Assembly: GCA_963658575.1 (NCBI GenBank)
Contig: CAVKQB010000048.1
Span: 1 to 18,082, forward strand
Origin: W0P28-013 sp963658575
Lineage (GTDB): Bacteria > Bacteroidota > Bacteroidia > Bacteroidales > Paludibacteraceae
Length of the DNA: 18,082 nucleotides
Reading direction: 5' to 3'
Numbering within the stretch: the stretch's first letter is position 1; the number at the start of each line of letters is the position of its first letter. This document shows positions 12,754 through 18,082 of the stretch, piece by piece. A program made the position numbers and the translations under genes. The notes under the pieces were generated by a model that was given only the letters and a program-made list of their open reading frames with translations, searched no databases and was not told the origin of the DNA.

Positions 12754-15700
12754 ATGGCTACAAAGTACTCAGACTATATCAAAATGCAGGATTTCCTGCC
12801 GGTTTATGACATGACGGATGAAACGCCTGAAATGTGGCGAACGTTCATCCCAACAAAACAGTTTTGCGACTTGCTGCAACGCAGTATAACCGCAATTACC
12901 TCGACCGAGATTAGCAAGAGACGCTCTATGTGGGTGCGTGGAACATTCGGCACGGGAAAAAGCCATGCCAGTAGTGTCGTTTGCCACTTGCTGTGTGACC
13001 CCGCCTCTGAAGTGGATGATTATATCCAAAACATTCCTAACGAGGTAACAAAGGCGCAGCTGACCGCTATTCGTAAACAGAAGCGTTACTTTCCTGTAGT
13101 ATTGAAGGGTGTAGAAGGAGCATACAACATACCTCGTTTCTCTCTGTCTATTCAGCGTGAAACAAAAGAGGCTCTCAAGGCAGCAGGTTATCCTAATGTT
13201 GTGGTACATTCTGACTTCGACGAAGCCATCCGTTGGGTGGAAGGGCATAAAGCTCGTATTCCTGAACTTCTGGAAAATAACGATGAATTGGCATCTGAAG
13301 CATCGAACTATGATAAACTGATTGCAAAATTAAAAAACAATGATATTGATGTCTTCATGCACTTGGAAGAAGCTCTTGCGGCTGACAAGACATATCTAAC
13401 AAGCGACAGCATCAGCGATTGGCTTGTAGAGGTTGAGAAAGCCATCGAAGAAGCAGGTATCGCTAATGGGCTGATTATTTTCTGGGATGAGTTTACCAGC
13501 GTTATGGACACTTTGAAAAGTGACCGTATCAATGTGCTTCAGAACATCGCAGAAAAATCTCAGAACCACAATGTTTTTCTTTACCTTATTTCGCATCGTG
13601 CTGAGAGTTCAAGTCTTGATGCTAAAGGTAAAGACATCACGAAGATGAGTGACCGCTATGATAGTGTAGATTACCAGATGGATGAGATATCTACCTATCT
13701 GATTCTCCGTCATACATTTACTACCAAGGACGACTTAGATATGAGAATTATGGTTGCGAACCGTGTAGGATGCATTGACAAACAGATCTATGACTATTTA
13801 TGTGAGAGTAATTCCAGTGACGAGAAAGAGTACATTCAGAATTTGTTTCCATTACATCCTTATACTGCGTTTCTTTGCTCGAAGATGTCGAACATCATGG
13901 GTTCAGCCAATCGTAGCGTGCTTAAGTTTATGAATGATGAGCAAAATGGTTTTAAGCAGTTTATAAATGAGCCAACGAACTATGACCAGAAGATGATGCT
14001 TACAGCCGATTGGCTTTGGGACTTCTTCTACTCGGAGTTTATCAATGAACCGCTTTGTACAGCCTTCACCAATGTATATTCGACTCACAAAGGTCATGTG
14101 GACAAAATGGGCGATGACTATATACGTGTTTTTAAGGTGATTCTTTTGCTGAACGCATTGAGCGTGAAGTTCAAGAGCTCTCCAGAAAAGTACGCGCCAA
14201 ATGACAAAAATCTAAAATACATTTTCTCAGGCGATCGTTGTTCGAACAAAATGGACGAGATTCTCAACTGGCTTGATGAGAGCAAGATTATCGTCCGTGA
14301 CATCTTTGGTGAATTTAAGATTTCCGTATCGTCATACAATCCAGCCGAAATTACCAAGGAGAAGAATGCAGTTGCAAGCACATTCAAGACTGCAGTTGAT
14401 TACCTAAAATATAACGATAAGAGCAAGCAGGAAATAGAAAAGATATTCCTTGTTGGTGAACGACTCATGCGTAAGTGCGAGCCTCAGTTTTATGCATGCG
14501 AAGAAAACGAGGCTGTATTGCGTAGCAAACTTAATAAATACACGAACGAGAAACCCAATTTCCTTCATGTAACATTGTTCTTCTCTATTACAGACGAAGC
14601 TCGTGATATTATGGAGAATCGCGTGAGGGGATTCTCGGATGAGTTTGAAAATGCTATGTTCATTATTCCTTCCGAGGTATTCAGTCCTACATCGCAGAAC
14701 CAATTTATTGATGCTGTAGCTCAGGCTAATGTCAGCCGGTCACATTTCAATACCGACGATGCTAGTCAGTTTGAAAATGCTGCCAAGGAGTATATAGTAA
14801 AATGGAAGAACCGCATGAATGGCGGTACCTATGCCATGTACTTCAATGGTAAACGATATAGCGATGGCATATTCAGTAACATCTATAATGTTATCAACAA
14901 GAAATTCAGTGCTCAGATATTCCCTGCTGGAATGGAGAGCGTGAAGGCTCTACAGAGTGAGTCTATGACATTCTTTGCGAATAAAAACTTCAAGGCTCTC
15001 TCCTTACAGATGCTCCAGAAGCGCACACGCGATGAATTGCTTAACTTGGGCGGTTCAGTACGTCCGACAAAGGCTATCTTTATGGATGGTGAAAATAATT
15101 TGGTGAATGACACTTGCGAATTGACAGAGGCAGCAAAAAATGGTAATTCTTGGCTCAATACTGTCTGCAAGGAAGTCGATATGCTGTTGGAGGCAGCTAA
15201 GAAAAAGTATGCTGACCGCTTCTCGCTTAACGATATCCTTGTTCAACTGATGCGTCCACCATACGGTATGTTTGCTAATCCTGCCAACTATGCCGTATTG
15301 GGATATGCCCTGCGTAAACATAAGGAAGACCTATTCAATCCAAGCACATCCCAACCGGTGGGTGATGAAAAACTCAACGATATGATTGAGATCCTTCTGA
15401 AGATGTGGGACAATGGAACGAGTGAGACAAGTAGCAAACTTCTTCTTCGTTTCGGTTCTGTCGAGGAACGTAATTTGACCAGTATACTTGGCGAGGTATT
15501 CAACCTTAGCATTGTAAAGGGTGTTAATATGACTGATTTGAAGAGCCTTGCATACGCCAAGTGGAGTATTACGGAGTTCTGCAAGCAGATTGCCAAATAT
15601 CCGTTGTGGTCGTTGCTTTACTGCGAAGCCATCAATTCAAATCCAAACTGCAAGAAGGCAGTTAACGACTTGATCAGTCTTTTCAATCAAGATAGTTATC

Positions 15701-16176
15701 AACTTCCAAAAATCAAAGAACTGCTGCGCGAAATCAATGCCGACCAAATCGACCTCTATAGGATACTGACTAAATCGTCGAATTATCATGAAGGCTTCAT
15801 GAATTTTATTAACGGAATCAAAGAGGTAGAGTTAAAGCAGGAATGGTGGAATGAACTTGAAGAAGAGTTATCACATCTCCAGTCGGAAATAGCATTCCGT
15901 AGGGAGGAAGATGTAAAGTCTTGTGTGATGTCGTTCTACATCAACAAGATTAAACCTGTGATTCCTGTTAAACCTGTCGACCCTGTTGATCCAGTAGATC
16001 CAGATAATCTGGTTTCTCCTGTTACTCCTCAACCCGCTCCTGATGATGTCAAGAGAGCTAAGAATCTTGTCAAAGAACAGACCATGCCCAGTATGATGTG
16101 GCAAAAGGTTGTGTTGGATATGATTGAAAGCCATCCTGAAATATCTAAATTCCTAATTGATTATTTAGGCAGTTAA
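12754..16176 (+). CDS. brxC: BREX P-loop ATPase BrxC/PglY
   Basis: A 1140-residue protein, the size class of BrxC/PglY. The Walker A motif GTFGTGKS is at residues 63-70, after the family-type opening (DYIKMQDFLPVYDMTDETPEMWRTFIP). Walker B is GLIIFWDEF (239-247, D245 and E246), and VFLYLISHR (274-282) is sensor-like. Long helical regions follow. A low-complexity linker of repeated P-V-D/K units (about 1068-1094) joins a short C-terminal helical tail. BrxC is a large ATPase of BREX complexes, related to ORC/Cdc6-like AAA proteins, thought to act with PglZ and the modification component on DNA. It lies 14 bp after brxP and 2 bp before pglZ, which indicates translation from one message. Confidence in the family is high from motifs plus order. 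Confidence 0.92.
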   Translation: MATKYSDYIKMQDFLPVYDMTDETPEMWRTFIPTKQFCDLLQRSITAITSTEISKRRSMWVRGTFGTGKSHASSVVCHLLCDPASEVDDYIQNIPNEVTKAQLTAIRKQKRYFPVVLKGVEGAYNIPRFSLSIQRETKEALKAAGYPNVVVHSDFDEAIRWVEGHKARIPELLENNDELASEASNYDKLIAKLKNNDIDVFMHLEEALAADKTYLTSDSISDWLVEVEKAIEEAGIANGLIIFWDEFTSVMDTLKSDRINVLQNIAEKSQNHNVFLYLISHRAESSSLDAKGKDITKMSDRYDSVDYQMDEISTYLILRHTFTTKDDLDMRIMVANRVGCIDKQIYDYLCESNSSDEKEYIQNLFPLHPYTAFLCSKMSNIMGSANRSVLKFMNDEQNGFKQFINEPTNYDQKMMLTADWLWDFFYSEFINEPLCTAFTNVYSTHKGHVDKMGDDYIRVFKVILLLNALSVKFKSSPEKYAPNDKNLKYIFSGDRCSNKMDEILNWLDESKIIVRDIFGEFKISVSSYNPAEITKEKNAVASTFKTAVDYLKYNDKSKQEIEKIFLVGERLMRKCEPQFYACEENEAVLRSKLNKYTNEKPNFLHVTLFFSITDEARDIMENRVRGFSDEFENAMFIIPSEVFSPTSQNQFIDAVAQANVSRSHFNTDDASQFENAAKEYIVKWKNRMNGGTYAMYFNGKRYSDGIFSNIYNVINKKFSAQIFPAGMESVKALQSESMTFFANKNFKALSLQMLQKRTRDELLNLGGSVRPTKAIFMDGENNLVNDTCELTEAAKNGNSWLNTVCKEVDMLLEAAKKKYADRFSLNDILVQLMRPPYGMFANPANYAVLGYALRKHKEDLFNPSTSQPVGDEKLNDMIEILLKMWDNGTSETSSKLLLRFGSVEERNLTSILGEVFNLSIVKGVNMTDLKSLAYAKWSITEFCKQIAKYPLWSLLYCEAINSNPNCKKAVNDLISLFNQDSYQLPKIKELLREINADQIDLYRILTKSSNYHEGFMNFINGIKEVELKQEWWNELEEELSHLQSEIAFRREEDVKSCVMSFYINKIKPVIPVKPVDPVDPVDPDNLVSPVTPQPAPDDVKRAKNLVKEQTMPSMMWQKVVLDMIESHPEISKFLIDYLGS

Positions 16177-16178
16177 AG

Positions 16179-18082
16179 ATGAGGCACATGGATACATCAG
16201 AAAAAGTAAAAATATTTAGTTCATTTAAGGAACTCACTCAAGAGATTATAAGAGATAAGGACACGCATGACATGCTATCACAACGCTATGCTGTCCGCTT
16301 TATTATGCTCAATAATTTCAACGAGTTTAAGGAATTGGCCAAATTTATGGTCAACATAGGTGTAGACATGCTCGATTTGGAGAATCTTATCGACGAAGGC
16401 GAAGATGACACATGGATTACGAAAGATACATTGAGGGGTGCAATAAGGGCATGTAAGACATCGACTTTTGTAACTCCTTTCTCTGAAGTGGTACGTTTTT
16501 ATAATGACGATGATTTCAGAGGGTTCTTCAACGAGATAATGCTGATGGAGGATACTCATAACCCCAATAAGCGTATCTATATTCCATTGATTGGTCTCCA
16601 AAACCGCTTTACCGATTTTCTGAATCACTTTGCCCGTATCCAAGAGAGTGCTCCAATTTGGCGTTATGATGCAGAAACTCAATCTGTAGAAGTATTCCTT
16701 GCCAAGTACAAAGATTTTGTATTGCCGAATGACTCCGTGCAATGTCAACTTGATTCACTTCGTGAATGGCTCATGTTCTGGAAGAAACAAGCGCCACAGG
16801 AGAGAATTGTCTGCACCTCGATGCCGATAGGAGCTAAGTATAAGTACTCAAAGCCAGATAACATCTTTAACTTCACTCGAATATCGAATGCTTACGAGTT
16901 CATGACACAGTTTCTCGAACTCCGTTTCCCCTTCGATTACGATGAGAGCGAGAAAGATTTCTGGGAAGAGTTACTGAAGCATATCGACAAATCGAAATTT
17001 AACGATTTCTCTTTCGAGACATTTGTCCGAACATCTTTCAATAAAGTACAGTTCTCAGCATCCGATGTGATCGGCGAATGGGTAAAAACTGCTAATGGAG
17101 CATATCAACGTTGGCTTCTAAAGCATTTTGTGCAGGATACTAAATTTGTCGAGCAATATCCGTACATCGGCCTCTGTATGGAATCAACAACAAGCTTTTC
17201 TGATTATTATCCGTTGGCTAATATGATTACTACCCGTATTCTCTATAATGANNNNNNNNNNCATACCGGCTCATAAAAAGCCTGAATATGCAGCAGAGCG
17301 TAGAAATATCATAGTAGAGAACAAATCTACCTTTGAGAAAGTCATAACTAAAGAAGATCAGAACTGGTTGTTTGATAGGGTCCGTGAGATATACCAACAG
17401 CAGAACGACCTTACTTCTGCAGTTGACCTCTGTACTGGCGTGTTTGATTTTGAGAAAAAACTCCTAATGGGTTGGTCGATATACAATCCCGGCAACAAGA
17501 AATTGGAAGATGCCGTGTCGAAGTTATATCCTGAATATGCAGCATATATCCAAACACGAATACCTTCAAATTTCGAATCAGATAATCGGTGGTTTATCGA
17601 CTATATTCAGGCCTATAAAAAAGCCAAAATGGAAGATAAATACATTGCCGAGATTGCAGATATCATTAAGACAAGGAATGACTCTGCCGACAGTTTCTAT
17701 GCGTGGTATTTTGGGTTTGATAACTCTCATGAGGTACTAGCAGAATTGAAAAACAACGACATTTATCGGCCTGATAAGGTCTATTGGATTGATGGTTTAG
17801 GTTCCGAATTCCTTGCCTATATCTTATATCTAATAGAACACGAGAAAACGAATTTGAAAGTTGTTCGCTCTCAAATTACACGTTCTTACCTTCCTTCCTC
17901 TACACACCACAATCGTTTTGAAGGCACAGAAGTAAAGAAGTTCGGAGCTCTTGACGAACTGGGACATGATTCACATGGCTATACGTATTTGGATAGTCTG
18001 ATAGAAGAACTGAAAGTTATTGAGGACATTATTCATGAGATAATGACCGAATGCAAAAAGCAGAAATGTACGGTTGCTATAG
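16179..18082 (+). CDS. pglZ: BREX-4 phosphatase-like PglZ, split by an assembly gap, 3' end outside the window
   Basis: The frame from the ATG at 16179 (an ATG at 16188 is an alternative) runs through residue 357 to the N run at 17252-17261. It resumes in another frame at 17263 (IPAHKKPEYAAERRN) and stays open to the end of the window. The combined product exceeds 630 residues and is unfinished. The N-terminal part is helical with no motif I can name. After the gap, VYWIDGLGSEFLAYILYLI (aspartate at 17791-17793) is the first metal-site strand of the PglZ/alkaline-phosphatase fold; the DHG-type second metal motif would lie just past the edge, after KKQKCTVAI. The frame mismatch comes from the placeholder length of the gap, not necessarily from a mutation. 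It starts 2 bp after brxC. Type 4 BREX order predicts brxL next. Confidence 0.88.
17252..17261. other. assembly gap of ten N inside pglZ
   Basis: For the two halves of pglZ to join in frame, the number of missing bases must be a multiple of three (two bases of a codon before the gap, one base of a codon after it). Ten is not, so the run is a placeholder of unknown true length or hides a frameshift. Confidence 0.95.

Noticed and set aside
10193..16176. Dnd or Ssp phosphorothioation system
   Set aside because: DndC-like motifs are present, but the partners are BrxC/PglY and PglZ rather than DndA/B/D/E or SspB/D, so BREX type 4 fits better.
17510..17740. 76-residue plus-strand frame inside the pglZ 3' half
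   Set aside because: The pglZ frame is open throughout this stretch and carries the phosphatase motif; the small frame is a shadow.

Overview
The window looks like a draft (gapped) chromosome segment of a Bacteroidales bacterium. The evidence is the repeated Bacteroidetes-type promoter -7 element TAnnTTTG, several times with a TTTG-like box 19-22 nt upstream, the near absence of Shine-Dalgarno sequences, and the gene content: a DUF4143 ATPase, a LytTR regulator with N-terminal membrane helices, LL-diaminopimelate aminotransferase (dapL) and an IS982-type element. A run of ten N at 17252-17261 marks an assembly gap.

Left part (1 to about 8.9 kb), GC-richer chromosomal genes: a DUF4143 AAA-type ATPase (308-1492) whose promoter lies between two arrays of 22-bp-spaced repeats; a small exported repeat protein (1523-1837); a CobB-like sirtuin (1889-2584); a convergent SGNH hydrolase (2596-3291, minus strand); a membrane-anchored LytTR regulator (3540-4406) with direct repeats upstream; dapL (4647-5825) between intergenic stretches full of simple repeats; a DUF486 small membrane protein (6013-6354) followed by an orphan RelB/DinJ-type antitoxin (6370-6696); and a long-chain acyl-CoA ligase (6913-8568) closed by a strong intrinsic terminator.

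Junction (about 8.6 to 10.1 kb): a nucleoside-deoxyribosyltransferase-like (DUF4406-type) gene on the minus strand that has lost its 5' end, a well-formed plus-strand promoter without an intact gene, a short C-terminal coding remnant, and an IS982-family insertion sequence (9041-10079) with 16-bp perfect terminal inverted repeats but no visible target duplication.

Right part (10.19 kb to the end), visibly more AT-rich: three tightly packed co-directional genes that I read as a type 4 BREX phage-defence operon, namely brxP (PAPS-reductase/DndC-like enzyme with two 4Fe-4S cysteine sets and a DUF4007-like C-terminus), brxC/pglY (large P-loop ATPase) and pglZ (alkaline-phosphatase-superfamily protein, split by the gap and running off the window). 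The last expected gene, brxL, would lie beyond 18082. No methyltransferase (pglX) precedes it, as expected for type 4. The family is known, but the biochemical role of BrxP in this subtype is poorly understood, and this is the most interesting part of the window. The AT-rich composition, the IS element and the truncated neighbour all point to an acquired defence island whose left edge is near 8.9-9.0 kb.
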